Shown piece after piece: positions 9,798 through 19,726 of a DNA stretch of 64,000 nucleotides (the first letter of the stretch is position 1; every line of letters starts with the position of its first letter). The stretch is from Bacillota bacterium (GTDB lineage: Bacteria; Bacillota; Bacilli; Paenibacillales; Paenibacillaceae). The notes under the pieces are model-generated. The model did no database searches. It had not been told where the DNA came from and saw nothing but the letters and a program-made list of their open reading frames with translations. The stretch covers positions 1 through 64,000 of the forward strand of contig JAEWAQ010000062.1 of the NCBI GenBank assembly GCA_023391635.1, in the 5' to 3' direction. Made by a program: the position numbers and the translations under genes.

Positions 9798-10297
9798 ATG
9801 CGGTTTGAATGGCAATTTGAAAGGGGAATTGGGCGGAATACGACAGGGACTTGAGCTTCTTTGTTCCGAAATCGGCGTACAGATTTCCGGATCGGGAATG
9901 AAAGTTGAATTGATACACTCCGCCAACTCGGACTTGATCGTGAAGCATGACGGTGTCCAGGCAATTATTTCGTATGCCCTTCCGGGTCATTTGTTTCGGG
10001 CTATAGGACTTCTGGCGGAAGCGATGATTTCAAGTAAGCAATTCGAAATGAGGGTAGAGCCGCAGTTCGATACCATTGGCTTTATGCTGGACTGTTCCAG
10101 GAATGCCGTTCCCACAGTCGAAAGCCAGAATCAAAACAGCAAGAGATCGAATCAAGGACTTTGTAGATGGAAGGATTTCATGCATCGAAGAACTGGAGGA
10201 AACCCGGCTGTTCTTCGACGATCGGGAGCGGAGAGGCACGCCGAGTGACTATTTCACAACATACCATCTGATCGCGAGTCCCAACAAAATATCCTGA
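9798..10297 (+). pseudogene. Degenerate GH20-like (beta-N-acetylhexosaminidase family) gene
   Basis: ATG 9798 follows a good GGGGGAG site and reads MRF, then the frame shifts and continues from 9805 as about 100 residues with the N-terminal domain and domain entrance of Paenibacillus-type GH20 proteins (LGGIRQGLELLCSEIGV..., then FDTIGFMLDCSRNAVPTVES at about 10068-10130). The homology stops there; the whole catalytic barrel is missing. In another frame, about 50 residues (SCIEELEETRLFFDDRERR..SDYFTTYHLIAS, to 10297) resemble the end of such a protein. So the gene has at least one frameshift and a large internal deletion. The family assignment is from memory of related sequences and should be tested by search. 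Confidence 0.6.
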
Positions 10298-10300
10298 GGC

Positions 10301-10665
10301 AGACGAACGTAGTCGTGGCATGAAAGCCTGAATTGTGATTAAATAAAATTATCCATGTATGGTAAAAGTTAAAGGTGAGCTGTGCGACTACTTGATGGAG
10401 AATTTTTACCATGAGAATTGGCTGTGGATTGAATCCAAGCATGCTGGATCAATTTGTATCGATAAGCAAACGCTCAGTGAACAGAATCGGACGGAAGCCA
10501 TTAAGGCGAACGAGATGCTGTCGCTTCAAGCCATACGATTAATTGAAGGATCGCTGAAAGCTATTGATGACGGAGTACTGCTCAACACATGGGATGCATC
10601 TCCTATACTGTCGATAACATATGTTTTCAGTAACATATGTTATCGTGACTTTAAATAACGAAACA
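10301..10665. other. Gene-poor stretch with one unsupported open frame
   Basis: Between the GH20 remnant and the next terminator there is a single 99-codon open frame (10359-10658, plus strand: KVKGELCDYLMENFYHENWLWIE...). It has no ribosome site and no family I recognise. It may be more debris of the decayed gene upstream. Nothing else is visible. Confidence 0.3.
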
Positions 10666-10670
10666 TGAAA

Positions 10671-10705
10671 AACCTCCAAACCATGACGCATGCGGTTTGG
10701 AGGTT
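10671..10705 (-). terminator. Rho-independent terminator of the minus-strand gene
   Basis: AACCTCCAAACC and GGTTTGGAGGTT are perfect 12-bp inverted arms around an 11-base loop. On the minus strand the stem is followed directly by TTTCATGTTT, so it terminates the gene that ends at 10734. Confidence 0.85.
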
Positions 10706-10733
10706 CGAGCCTGACGTACTTGAGAGGATTCGC

Positions 10734-11342
10734 TCAGAACATATTCGGATACAGCTTGACCATGGCGTCCGACAATGTGTCCGCCATTTTCCTCGCTTGT
10801 TTTTCAATCTTGTCGTAAGCTTCGATATCCTTCTGGTAGTCCTTGTTGATCATCGAGACCGCCTCTTGCTTGGTCAGATCCAGGTGCTCGTAGAACATCT
10901 GTCTAACCATATTCTCCGGCAGATAAGGATTGAGGCGGCTCAGAAACAAGGCAATTTGGTCCGCATTGGCATACCATCTGCGTTCTGCGTCCGCCGCGCC
11001 TTGCGTATCGCCGGCAAGCGACTTCTTCACCAGATCGGCGGCAATCAGCAGATGCTGCTGGATCAAGTTCCCATACGCGGTAGCAGCGGCATCGCCATAG
11101 AGCCTGCGCACCATGTTGCCCATATCGGTTGCGTTCTTGAGCAGCCGCGCGATGACGAAGTTCACGTCCGGCAAGTTGAACGTCAAGCTGATGATGGCCA
11201 TTCTCGTCCATGCCACATGTTCTTCCCACAGGCTTCGCATATCGTTCCGATAATCCACTTCTGCCTGGCTGATGTTGTGATTCGTCTGTCTCGGCGCGTA
11301 CCAGCCCTGCAGATAGGGATTTATGCCAGGATAAGAGTTCAA
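10734..11342 (-). CDS. Conserved protein of unknown function (Paenibacillus type)
   Basis: I chose the TTG at 11342 because GGGAGG lies 8 bases before it; it gives 202 residues starting MNSYPGINPYLQGWYAPRQ. It is soluble and helical, with no signal peptide or membrane span. Notable blocks are DYRNDMRSLWEEHVAWTRMAIISLTF, LLKNATDMGNMVRRLYG and LNPYLPENMVRQMFYEHLDLTKQEA. Similar proteins occur in Bacillales, and I recall some carrying the name acetylglutamate kinase, but no kinase motif is visible here, so I give no function. It is divergent from the RCC1/SLH gene and ends at a strong terminator. Confidence 0.75.
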   Translation of the reverse strand: MNSYPGINPYLQGWYAPRQTNHNISQAEVDYRNDMRSLWEEHVAWTRMAIISLTFNLPDVNFVIARLLKNATDMGNMVRRLYGDAAATAYGNLIQQHLLIAADLVKKSLAGDTQGAADAERRWYANADQIALFLSRLNPYLPENMVRQMFYEHLDLTKQEAVSMINKDYQKDIEAYDKIEKQARKMADTLSDAMVKLYPNMF

Positions 11343-11562
11343 GCTGTCATCCTCCCATAACTTTAGCGAGTATCTTGATTCGTTACAGGATATTCGCCCG
11401 GTCGGGAGCGGGTGAACGCATTTGTGCAAATCCGGCATGCCGCAACGTGCGGTCTTATTTTTTTCGTAAAAGTTAACTTTGGTTAATAGGACAATCCGGT
11501 TGTTTTTGTTAATATGATCGGTGAATTCGACGAAGTCATGTAGCCCGATGGAGGGAAGAGCA

Positions 11563-14500
11563 ATGAAGCAAGCAAGACAAGTTGTCCTATGCCTACTGAT
11601 CATGATGGGTTATTTGCCACTATCGATGAACAACATAGCGCATGCGGAAGAGGCGGTCGTACCTCAAATCGCTGCAGGATATTATCACAGCGTAGGACTG
11701 ATTAGCGACGGGACCGTCTGGTCGTGGGGGAGAGGCGACCGCGGGCAACTGGGCAACGGGAAGACCGTGAGTCGGGCCGTGCCGATACAAGCAACGGGCT
11801 TGAGCGGGGTGAAGTCGATTGCCGGCGGGGTTCGAAGCAGCTACGCAATCATGCATGACGGCACCGTGATGGCATGGGGGGCTAACGAGAAGGGCCAATT
11901 GGGAGACGGCACGCTAATAGATCGCACCGTTCCCGTGCAGGTGACTGGCTTAAGCAATATAGAAGCGATCTCCAGCGGCGTCGGTTATCACGCGCTTGCG
12001 CTGGATGCCGAGGGCAACGTATGGGCCTGGGGGAGGAACGACTATGGCGATCTGGGCGACGGAACGACCATTGGGCGAACGACGCCGGTGCAGCTCGACG
12101 GGGTGAGCGACGTCAAGGCCATCGCTGCAGGCGGGTATTTCAGTCTCGCGCTGAAGAAGGATGGCACCGTGTGGTCATGGGGGTGGAACGACGCGGGTCA
12201 ATTGGGGAATGAAACGGAACAGCAGCGTCCTGTGCCGAAGCAAGTACCTGGTCTTGTCCGCGTGGAGGCCATCGCTGCCGGCGGCAATCACAGTCTGGCC
12301 TTGGATGAAGACGGAAATGTCTGGGCCTGGGGCGAGAACAGCTTCGGCGCAGTCGGAGATGGGACGAGCACGAATCGGACGGCGCCTGTGCGGGTATCCG
12401 GTCTTGCCAACGTGACGGCGATTACCGGTGGAGGTTCTCACAGCCTCGCTCTCGATGCTGACGGGAAGGTTTGGGCTTGGGGATTGAACAATTACTATCA
12501 GTTGGGAGACGGCACGACAAATTGGCAGTACGCTCCCGAACAGGTGCCCGGATTGAGCGGCATGCAGGCGATTGCCGCGGGAGGCTTCCACAGCTTTGCG
12601 ATGAAGAGCGACGGAACGGTCTGGTCGTGGGGGTTCAACAGCAACGGCGAACTGGGCGACAATACGGCAATCAGTCGATCCATGCCCGTGAAAAGCCGTG
12701 CCGTAATGGATGCTACGGCTCCAAGCGTAAGCGACGGAACGATTACGGCCTCCTCCTTGACTTCTTCGAGCGTGACCTTGCATTGGACGAAAGCGACGGA
12801 CAATATGAGCGAGCAGGGCGCGCTGCAATATTTGGTGTATCTTTCTACTGAAGACGACATCCGAACGGTGAACGGAATGGAAACAAGAGGGGCGCCGATC
12901 GGAACCTATGCGACAGATTTGGAAGAGCTGGCCATCACGGAATTGCAGCCCGGCACCACTTATTATTTTAACGTGATCGTACAAGACCTGGTTGGCTATA
13001 AGAGCGCTTATGCGCTGCAGGAGATCACGACAAAACCGATTTATACGATCACCTACTACGGCAATGACAACACGGGAGGAAGCGTGCCTGTGGATAGCCA
13101 TAGCTACGAGGAAGGCGCATCGGTCACGGTAATGGGCAACAGCGGCAATCTGGTGAGGGAGGGTTACCGATTTGCCGGATGGAACACGCAAGCGGATGGC
13201 AATGGAACGATGTACCCGGTCAACGCGAGCCTCATCATGGGGACTGCCGATGTACAGTTGTATGCGATGTGGGCGTTACCCGGTGTGCCGGTGCTGCAGC
13301 CTGCCGTTGCCGGCAATGAGAGCGTCACGCTGACATGGAGTCCCGCGGAAGGCGCGATCGGATATAACATATATCAAAGCGAAAGCGCGGGCGTTTACGA
13401 TGCAGAAGCGGCTACCGTCAGCGGTTCGGTGTACAGCTACGACGCGGTTGGCTTGACTAATGGAACGACGTATTATTTTGTAGTGAGAGCATTGCATCCG
13501 GAAGGAGACAGCGCTGCTTCCAATGAAGTTAGCGCCATCCCCGCAACGGTTCCGGGTGCGCCCGAGAATGTGTCGGCCAGAGCGGGAGACCGTCAGGCGA
13601 CGATTGTGTTTACGGCTCCCGAGGATGATGGGGGAGGCGACATTACAGGTTATGAGGTGACCGGCCTGCCGGGCCCCGTCACGGCTACGGGAATAGCCAG
13701 TCCAATTACGGTAAACGGCTTGTCGAATGGAACGGCCTATACATTTACTGTTAAAGCGGTGAACGGCGCCGGCAAAAGCTTGGCGTCCATGGTTTCCAAT
13801 GTCGTCACGCCGTGGCCGTCGTCAAGCGACAGCGATGACAGCGACACGGTAGAGCCGGAACAGCCGCCGGAACCAACCGGGCCGGAGAAGCCCGATTCGG
13901 GAATCGATGCGGTGATTAATGGCAAGGCGGGCAATGCCGGAACGGCAACGACAACGACGGTGGGGCGCCGGACGGTCACGACCGTTGCGGTTGACGCGAA
14001 GAAACTGGAAGACCGGGTGGCGGCCGCAGGCCAAGGTGCGAAGATTACGATACCGGTGAAGAACGCGGCTTCGGATCAAGTCGTTGTCGTCGAATTTGAC
14101 GGCCGGACGATCCAATACTTGGCGCAGCATCAAGCGGTCGTGGAAATCGCAACCGAGCATGCGACTTATACGTTGCCTGTCGGGCAGATCGATATGGATT
14201 CGATCTCGAGCCGGCTTGGGAGCGCCGCGGCGCTGCAAGAGATCAAGGTGCAGTTCGAAATCGCAGGGCTGACAGAAGAAGAGATGGCAAGCGTCCTGGA
14301 GCATGGGGACAAGACAGGGGAGTTCACGCTGGTCGCCCCGCCGGTCAGCTTTGCGGTGAGAGGAACTTACGGGGATTCCTCGATCGAAATATCGAAGTTC
14401 AATACGTACGTGGAACGAACGATCGCCATTCCGGCAGGCACGGATCCCGATCGCATTACGACAGGCGTCGTGGTTGAACCGGACGGAACCGTGCGTCATG

Positions 14501-15156
14501 TGCCGACGAGAATCATGTTGACGGACGGGAAGTACTATGCCCGAATAAGCAGTTTGACGAACAGCACTTATGCGTTGATCTGGCACCCGCTCGTATTCAA
14601 GGATGCTGCGAACCATTGGGCCGGCAATGCGATGAACGACCTGGGGTCGCGAATGATTATGAGCGGTGTCGGCCAGGAACTGTTCGATCCCGACCGGGCC
14701 ATGACGCGCGCGGAATTTGCGGCGACCATCGTTCGGGGATTGGGACTGGTATCGGAGAGCGGGGCGATCCCGTTCACGGATGTGAAGCCTTCGGATTGGT
14801 ATTGCGGCGCGATTCAAGCGGCCCATGCGTACAAGCTGATCAGCGGATTCGAAGACGGCGCTTTCCGTCCGACGGACAAGGTAACAAGAGAGCAAGCGAT
14901 GGTCATCCTGGCTCAAGCGATGGCCGTCACTGGCTTGAAAGCGACATCTTCATCCCTGGCAGCAGGCGAACTGCTGAACGCCTATACGGATGCCGATGAA
15001 ATATCGGAATGGGCGAAGACCGGCGTTGCCGATTGCTTGCAAGCGGGTATTGTGTTCGGAACAAGCGGTACGACGCTTGCGCCGAAAGCGTATGTAACAA
15101 GGGCGGAGGTCGCTGTCATGATTCATAGGCTGCTTCGGAAGTCCGATCTCATTTAA
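11563..15156 (+). CDS. Surface protein: RCC1 propeller, Fn3, InlB-type repeat and three SLH domains
   Basis: A 1197-residue exported protein. ATG 11563 follows GGAGGGA by 6 bases. The signal peptide ends near AHA/EEA (residue about 27). Seven RCC1 repeats (about 33-379; consensus AGG.HSLAL..DG.VWAWG.N..GQLGDGT) should close one seven-bladed beta-propeller. An Fn3-like domain follows (385-492), then a Listeria-Bacteroides (InlB B) repeat ending NTQADGNGT..LYAMW (495-571), two more Fn3-like domains (573-751), an acidic Pro-rich linker, an all-beta region, and three SLH domains from about 1009 to the end (FKDAANHWAGNAM, FTDVKPSDWYCGAI, YTDADEISEWA). SLH domains bind pyruvylated secondary wall polymer, so the protein should sit on the cell surface. 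The ligand of the propeller is unknown. Confidence 0.9.
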   Translation: MKQARQVVLCLLIMMGYLPLSMNNIAHAEEAVVPQIAAGYYHSVGLISDGTVWSWGRGDRGQLGNGKTVSRAVPIQATGLSGVKSIAGGVRSSYAIMHDGTVMAWGANEKGQLGDGTLIDRTVPVQVTGLSNIEAISSGVGYHALALDAEGNVWAWGRNDYGDLGDGTTIGRTTPVQLDGVSDVKAIAAGGYFSLALKKDGTVWSWGWNDAGQLGNETEQQRPVPKQVPGLVRVEAIAAGGNHSLALDEDGNVWAWGENSFGAVGDGTSTNRTAPVRVSGLANVTAITGGGSHSLALDADGKVWAWGLNNYYQLGDGTTNWQYAPEQVPGLSGMQAIAAGGFHSFAMKSDGTVWSWGFNSNGELGDNTAISRSMPVKSRAVMDATAPSVSDGTITASSLTSSSVTLHWTKATDNMSEQGALQYLVYLSTEDDIRTVNGMETRGAPIGTYATDLEELAITELQPGTTYYFNVIVQDLVGYKSAYALQEITTKPIYTITYYGNDNTGGSVPVDSHSYEEGASVTVMGNSGNLVREGYRFAGWNTQADGNGTMYPVNASLIMGTADVQLYAMWALPGVPVLQPAVAGNESVTLTWSPAEGAIGYNIYQSESAGVYDAEAATVSGSVYSYDAVGLTNGTTYYFVVRALHPEGDSAASNEVSAIPATVPGAPENVSARAGDRQATIVFTAPEDDGGGDITGYEVTGLPGPVTATGIASPITVNGLSNGTAYTFTVKAVNGAGKSLASMVSNVVTPWPSSSDSDDSDTVEPEQPPEPTGPEKPDSGIDAVINGKAGNAGTATTTTVGRRTVTTVAVDAKKLEDRVAAAGQGAKITIPVKNAASDQVVVVEFDGRTIQYLAQHQAVVEIATEHATYTLPVGQIDMDSISSRLGSAAALQEIKVQFEIAGLTEEEMASVLEHGDKTGEFTLVAPPVSFAVRGTYGDSSIEISKFNTYVERTIAIPAGTDPDRITTGVVVEPDGTVRHVPTRIMLTDGKYYARISSLTNSTYALIWHPLVFKDAANHWAGNAMNDLGSRMIMSGVGQELFDPDRAMTRAEFAATIVRGLGLVSESGAIPFTDVKPSDWYCGAIQAAHAYKLISGFEDGAFRPTDKVTREQAMVILAQAMAVTGLKATSSSLAAGELLNAYTDADEISEWAKTGVADCLQAGIVFGTSGTTLAPKAYVTRAEVAVMIHRLLRKSDLI

Positions 15157-15308
15157 ATTTGCGATGTATAAGATAGAAAATAAGCGGACATAAGCCTCAA
15201 CCTCCCGATCCCGAAGCGCCATGCTCGTCGTCCATCGATCGTTATGGTACGATGTGGTCATCTGCTTGAATACTTCCCGAACGATGGTCGGATTAGGAGG
15301 CGGCAAGG

Positions 15309-15896
15309 ATGACCGATGGGCGAGTGCGCTGCGGCTGGGTGAACGACAGTCCGCTGTATATCCGCTATCACGACGAGGAGTGGGGCGTGCCGGTGCACGA
15401 CGACCGAACGCTGTTCGAATTTCTGACGCTGGAGAGCGCGCAGGCGGGATTAAGCTGGTACACGATTCTGCGCAAGCGGGAGGCGTACCGGGAGGCGTTC
15501 GCCGGATTCGATCCCGAGATCGTGGCGCTTTACGACGATCGGAAGCTGCAGGAACTGATGCACAACGAGGGGATCGTCCGCAACCGGCTCAAGCTGCAGG
15601 CGGCGATCCGCAACGCCGCGGCGTTCTTGAAAGTGCAGGAGGAGTTCGGCAGCTTCGATGCGTACATCTGGCGCTTCGTCGACGGGCAGCCGATTCTCAA
15701 CGCGTGGCAAGAATTGAAAGACGTACCTGTGACGACGCCGATATCGGACAAGCTCAGCAAGGATTTGAAGAAGCGCGGCTTCGGGTTCGTCGGATCGACG
15801 ATCGTCTACGCGCACATGCAGGCGACCGGGATGGTGCAGGACCACCTGACGTGCTGTTTCCGGCACGAGGAGATTACGGCGCAGCACGCTCAGTAG
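15309..15896 (+). CDS. tag: DNA-3-methyladenine glycosylase I
   Basis: A cytosolic base-excision repair enzyme that removes 3-methyladenine from alkylated DNA. It has 195 residues, the normal Tag length. The zinc ligands seen in E. coli Tag are present: Cys8, His21, His179 and Cys183. The catalytic Glu is Glu42 in LTLESAQAGLSW. Other family blocks are RCGWVN..YIRYHDEEWGVP and FGFVGSTIVYAHMQATGMVQDH. The ATG follows TTAGGAGGCGGCAAGG. The gene is convergent with the GH8 gene and their 3' ends overlap by 7 bases. Confidence 0.95.
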   Translation: MTDGRVRCGWVNDSPLYIRYHDEEWGVPVHDDRTLFEFLTLESAQAGLSWYTILRKREAYREAFAGFDPEIVALYDDRKLQELMHNEGIVRNRLKLQAAIRNAAAFLKVQEEFGSFDAYIWRFVDGQPILNAWQELKDVPVTTPISDKLSKDLKKRGFGFVGSTIVYAHMQATGMVQDHLTCCFRHEEITAQHAQ

Positions 15897-17050
15897 ATCC
15901 GGTACTTCCCGCTGAGCGCCAGCAGGCTGAAGAAATACAGGCAGTTGTCGTAATAGCGGCGAACGCCGGTGCGCAGAGGCGTCTCCCAGAACAGGCGGAC
16001 GAAGCGCTCGGCGTCTTCGCCGTCAGCGGTGAGGGAGGCCGCCGCGATCGTGGCCAGCAGCCCGACCGGATGCAGCGCCGGCTCCTCGAACGGATTCCCG
16101 TCGATCATATAGCGGCGGTAGTCCGACATCGGAATGTCGCGGAAGAAGCGCTGGATGCGGTTCGACTGCTCGACCTGCCACGGATCCCGGCGGAACCAGC
16201 TCCAGTCGAGCGCGATATTAGCCGCCACCCGGTACGCGTCGCTGTAGAAGTGGCGGAAATCGCCGTGCGGCTGGACCGGTGCCGGCGTTCCGTCGTAGTT
16301 TGCGTATTCCGGAGCGAGTCCCGTGACCGGATGGCAGGCCAGGTGCAGATAGGCCCGGCTTGCCGCCGCCGCTTCCCGCCAGAACGCGCGGTCCCGCTCA
16401 TCGGCGTGCAGCGCGAACAACTCGTAGAAATGCGGCAGATGGTAGGACGGATCGCTGAAAGTAGATTCCGGCACGAACTTGATCAATTTCGTAGCCGGGT
16501 CCCACATCGGGTCGCCGTCGCCGTTCTCGCCCTGATGCACGCATGCGCACAGAATCTTCCTCGCTTGCGCAGCATAATCGTACGGCTGAGGCCCGTCGCT
16601 CCAGCGGCTCGACGCGAACAAGAGTGTCATCGCGAAGAACTCTTCGCCATCCGGTGCAGGGCCCTGCGACAGGCGGTTGCCGTCCGGCTTGCAATGCCAG
16701 GCGAAGTAATCCTTGTACCGCCCGTCCTCATGCTGCAAGAAGGTTACAGCGTAATTCCACAGGCGGTCGAACTCTTCCTTGCGGTCCATCTGGACGGCCA
16801 TCATCATGCCATAGGACATGCCTTCCGAGCGAACGTCCAGATTGCCGGTATCGAGAATATACGCTTTGTCGTCGCCCATCGGGTAATAGATCCGCACATC
16901 CTCTTCCCCGTAGAACAAAACTTGCCACGCGCGTTCCACCTTAGCCTCGATCTCCGCTTCGCCGCAACCCATTTCCGCAAAAACGTTCCGGTAGGTGCCT
17001 GTCTCGAATGCGCCTCCGGTACCTCTTGTGCTGCTTGCCGCGTTGCTCAT
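15890..17050 (-). CDS. Glycoside hydrolase family 8, reducing-end xylose-releasing exo-oligoxylanase-like
   Basis: A cytosolic enzyme of 386 residues from the ATG at 17050, preceded by AAGGGGGTAG; there is no signal peptide. The GH8 general-acid segment is LDVRSEGMSYGMMMAVQMD with Glu76. The DIRTEGMSYG form and lack of export match the Rex group (EC 3.2.1.156), which removes the reducing-end xylose from xylo-oligosaccharides, rather than secreted GH8 cellulases or chitosanases. Further blocks are YYPMGDDKAYILDTGN, FFAMTLLFASSRW and FYSDAYRVAANIALDWSW. A MalT-type regulator gene lies 160 bases upstream on the same strand and may control it. Substrate assignment is from family knowledge. Confidence 0.87.
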   Translation of the reverse strand: MSNAASSTRGTGGAFETGTYRNVFAEMGCGEAEIEAKVERAWQVLFYGEEDVRIYYPMGDDKAYILDTGNLDVRSEGMSYGMMMAVQMDRKEEFDRLWNYAVTFLQHEDGRYKDYFAWHCKPDGNRLSQGPAPDGEEFFAMTLLFASSRWSDGPQPYDYAAQARKILCACVHQGENGDGDPMWDPATKLIKFVPESTFSDPSYHLPHFYELFALHADERDRAFWREAAAASRAYLHLACHPVTGLAPEYANYDGTPAPVQPHGDFRHFYSDAYRVAANIALDWSWFRRDPWQVEQSNRIQRFFRDIPMSDYRRYMIDGNPFEEPALHPVGLLATIAAASLTADGEDAERFVRLFWETPLRTGVRRYYDNCLYFFSLLALSGKYRIY

Positions 17051-17209
17051 CCGGCCTACCCCCTTCGCTTGTTCGTGTGTCGTTGGTTCGATAATACCAC
17101 GAAGGGGGATCAACAAATTAAAGGACTTGCTTGAAAAAATAAAGGAGTTTGCGTCCGGTCGGAATTTCGTCCGTGCAAGCAGCCCCTCTCCGGGGCACAG
17201 CGAATGCTC

Positions 17210-19726
17210 TCATCGGACATAAGCGGCGAACCGCTGCCCGGCATCTTTGCGGCTCTTGAGACTCAGCTTCTTATAGATGCTCTTGCAATGGGTTTTGACG
17301 GTTTCGATTCCGACGGACAGTTCTCCGGCGATGGCGGCATTCGATTGTCCGGCGATCAATGACTGGAGCACCTTGTATTCCTTCGATGTCAGCAGCTTTC
17401 GTGCGGCGAGCAGCGGATGGGCCCGTTCCTCCCGTTCGGCGGCGAGCAGCAGCAGCCTGTCGCAGCAGGAGACGATGTGCCGGGGGACGGAATGCGGCTT
17501 CGCCTGGCGGTGCTTGACATATTGCTGGAATACCGGCTCGGCGATGTCCCACTCCGACAGAAACAATTGCTCGTAGCCTTCCCTGTGGCTGATATCCAGC
17601 GCGTTCTCCAGCATGCGGAACGCCGGCGGCCTGTCTCCGCTAGCCTCGTACAGCACGGCCAACAGCAGGCTGATCTCCGCGATAGGATATTGCAAATACC
17701 ACGACTCGCTCATGTGCAGCAGCTTCTCACCGAAATCGATGCCCTGCCGAAATTGCCGCAGGCAGACGAATGCGCGAAGATGGGTGAGCGCTTCGTACAG
17801 CTTAGGCATCTCCGGCACGCTGTCGATGGCGGCAGGGCGCCGGCGCATCCATTGTCTCGCCTCGTCGGAACGGTCCGCCTTCATGTGCAGCCTGGCCCGG
17901 CAAGCGTCAAGCACAGATTGCCCGTCCTCGCCTGTCGCGCTTGCGATCAGCTTCTCCGTCTCCCGGAGCAAGACATACGCCGATTGACGCTCTCCGCGGC
18001 TCCATTTCAATTGGACCAACGCCAAGGTGGCGGGCAATATAAGCCCCGTGTCCATCAGATCGAGACCGATCCGCCTCCCCTTCTGCAAATGCGTCTCCGC
18101 CCGATCCTGTTCGCTTCTTTCGAAGCAGCACTCTCCGAGTAGCACATGAATGATGCCGTATCCTTGGTTCACGCCGTTCCAGAGCGGCTCGGCGTATTCG
18201 CACATCGCGATCGTCTGGTCGAGGGCTCCCCAATGTCCCGCGTCGCTATTCAGCAGCGAGCTGCCGCATGGATCGATCGTGTTGAGATGGCTGTACAGTC
18301 TGCCCGGGCCGTTCAGGAGCGCTTCGGTTTCCTTCATGTATGTCATGCCCGGCTCCGATTCGCGGCGCAGGAAATGGATGCGCGACCGGATGGAAGCGAA
18401 GTAGCCGCGCAAATTTTCACCCGTCGGAGAGAATTCGTGCCGTTCCTCTCCCATGTAGGCTTCGGCGCCGTCGAGCACCGTCTCCGCCGCGGCGATGCGG
18501 TGCTCGGCCGTCAGAAACCAGCCATACAGCATAGCGACGGAGGGGCGGCGGCTCATCTCTTCCCGAGGGAAACGGTCAAGCCAATCGATGACGGTACGCT
18601 TCGGGCAGGCGAACGTGGCGGAGATATCCGTCAACAGCAGCTTGGAAGCCCGATCGTAATCATGGATGTCCAGGGCATGCGGAACCGCCTCGACCGGGCG
18701 GCCCTGTCGTTCCATCCAGCCGATGAGCCGTTGCCGGACCTCGCGGCATTCGGCTTCGCCCGACCGACTGAAGCGGTCCCGCAGCCATCGGGCTAGCAGC
18801 GGGGGATACCGCAGTTGCCCGTCCCCTTCCCGCTCGAGCAGCAGCAGCTGGCGAAGCAGATACTCCTGATGGCCGTGAGCCTCATCGTCACCGGTTATCT
18901 CCCGGGCAAGATCAGCGTCGAAGGCGTCGGGAACCGACGTCCGCAGCATGAATTGCTGCAGCCGTACCGGCTGCTTCGCCAGGATGTCTTCGAGGAAGAT
19001 GTCCTGCAGCCGGGACGCCAGCGTGTCGACCGCGGCATCTTCCCCGGGGGGGAGGGCGCCGCTTCCGTCATACAGCGAAGCGAAGACGTCCAGCGCTAGC
19101 GGCCAGCCTTCGGCGGCCTGCTCCAAGCGAGCCAGCACGGAGGACCGGGGCTGCGAGCGGGTTCTCCTGCGAATGAAGGCAACCGCCTCCTCGGGACTGA
19201 GCCGAAGCTGCTCCTGCGTCATCGTCAGCAGAGCCGGCTGCAGGCGGCGCAGCGCGGCTGCGAACGGCAGCTTCTCGCGGCTGGCGATGCAGAAGCGGAT
19301 GCGGCCGCCCGAATGCGTGATCAGTTGCTCGAACAGCCGGTGCGCGGCGTCGCTGCGGACGGTCTCGTATCTGTCGAAGAACAGATAGGCCTCTCCCGCG
19401 ATATTCAAAGCTTCCAACGTCGATTCGAGCCGCGGCGGCTCCTTCTCCGCCTTCGCACGCGCGGCGGGAGGCAGCATGGAGACGATGTCCGCGAGCAGCC
19501 GGCCGGCGTCGTTGTCGTCCGCATCCAGTGCCAACCAGCCGACGGCGGCTCCTCTGGCGGCAAGCTCGGCCGCCCGGGCGGCGAGCAGCGTCGTCTTCCC
19601 GTATCCCGTCGGGGCTGTCAGGGCGATCAGGGGGCGATGCGCCTCTCTCTCCAGCAGCTTCATGCAGCGATTGCGCGGCGCCAGCCGGCGGTCCGGATCC
19701 GGGATGCGCAGCTTCGGATTATGCAT
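17210..19726 (-). CDS. MalT/LAL-type LuxR family ATP-dependent transcriptional activator
   Basis: An 838-residue regulator. The N-terminus carries a STAND-type P-loop NTPase with Walker A APTGYGKTTLL (residues 38-48) and a Walker B-like AYLFFDRYE stretch. The middle is a long helical TPR-like sensor region. The C-terminal LuxR/GerE helix-turn-helix reads LTSKEYKVLQSLIAGQSNAAIAGELSVGIETVKTHCKSIYKKL. Family members switch on sugar-utilisation genes when an inducer binds the TPR region. The ATG follows GGAGG by 6 bases. It is oriented toward the GH8 gene, so control of that gene is a fair inference. Codon use is markedly GC-rich, like the neighbouring GH8 gene. Confidence 0.9.
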   Translation of the reverse strand: MHNPKLRIPDPDRRLAPRNRCMKLLEREAHRPLIALTAPTGYGKTTLLAARAAELAARGAAVGWLALDADDNDAGRLLADIVSMLPPAARAKAEKEPPRLESTLEALNIAGEAYLFFDRYETVRSDAAHRLFEQLITHSGGRIRFCIASREKLPFAAALRRLQPALLTMTQEQLRLSPEEAVAFIRRRTRSQPRSSVLARLEQAAEGWPLALDVFASLYDGSGALPPGEDAAVDTLASRLQDIFLEDILAKQPVRLQQFMLRTSVPDAFDADLAREITGDDEAHGHQEYLLRQLLLLEREGDGQLRYPPLLARWLRDRFSRSGEAECREVRQRLIGWMERQGRPVEAVPHALDIHDYDRASKLLLTDISATFACPKRTVIDWLDRFPREEMSRRPSVAMLYGWFLTAEHRIAAAETVLDGAEAYMGEERHEFSPTGENLRGYFASIRSRIHFLRRESEPGMTYMKETEALLNGPGRLYSHLNTIDPCGSSLLNSDAGHWGALDQTIAMCEYAEPLWNGVNQGYGIIHVLLGECCFERSEQDRAETHLQKGRRIGLDLMDTGLILPATLALVQLKWSRGERQSAYVLLRETEKLIASATGEDGQSVLDACRARLHMKADRSDEARQWMRRRPAAIDSVPEMPKLYEALTHLRAFVCLRQFRQGIDFGEKLLHMSESWYLQYPIAEISLLLAVLYEASGDRPPAFRMLENALDISHREGYEQLFLSEWDIAEPVFQQYVKHRQAKPHSVPRHIVSCCDRLLLLAAEREERAHPLLAARKLLTSKEYKVLQSLIAGQSNAAIAGELSVGIETVKTHCKSIYKKLSLKSRKDAGQRFAAYVR

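Noticed and set aside
10734..11342. Calling the minus-strand gene an acetylglutamate kinase
   Set aside because: Related entries may carry that name, but no amino-acid kinase motifs are present, so I left it as unknown.
12175..13191. A 338-codon minus-strand open frame
   Set aside because: It mirrors the RCC1 repeats of the real plus-strand gene and has no domain of its own.
15221..17134. A 637-codon plus-strand open frame covering the tag and GH8 region
   Set aside because: It is antisense to the GH8 gene and out of frame with tag, has biased Arg/Ala/Asp composition and no family motif. It is a by-product of GC-rich coding on the other strand.
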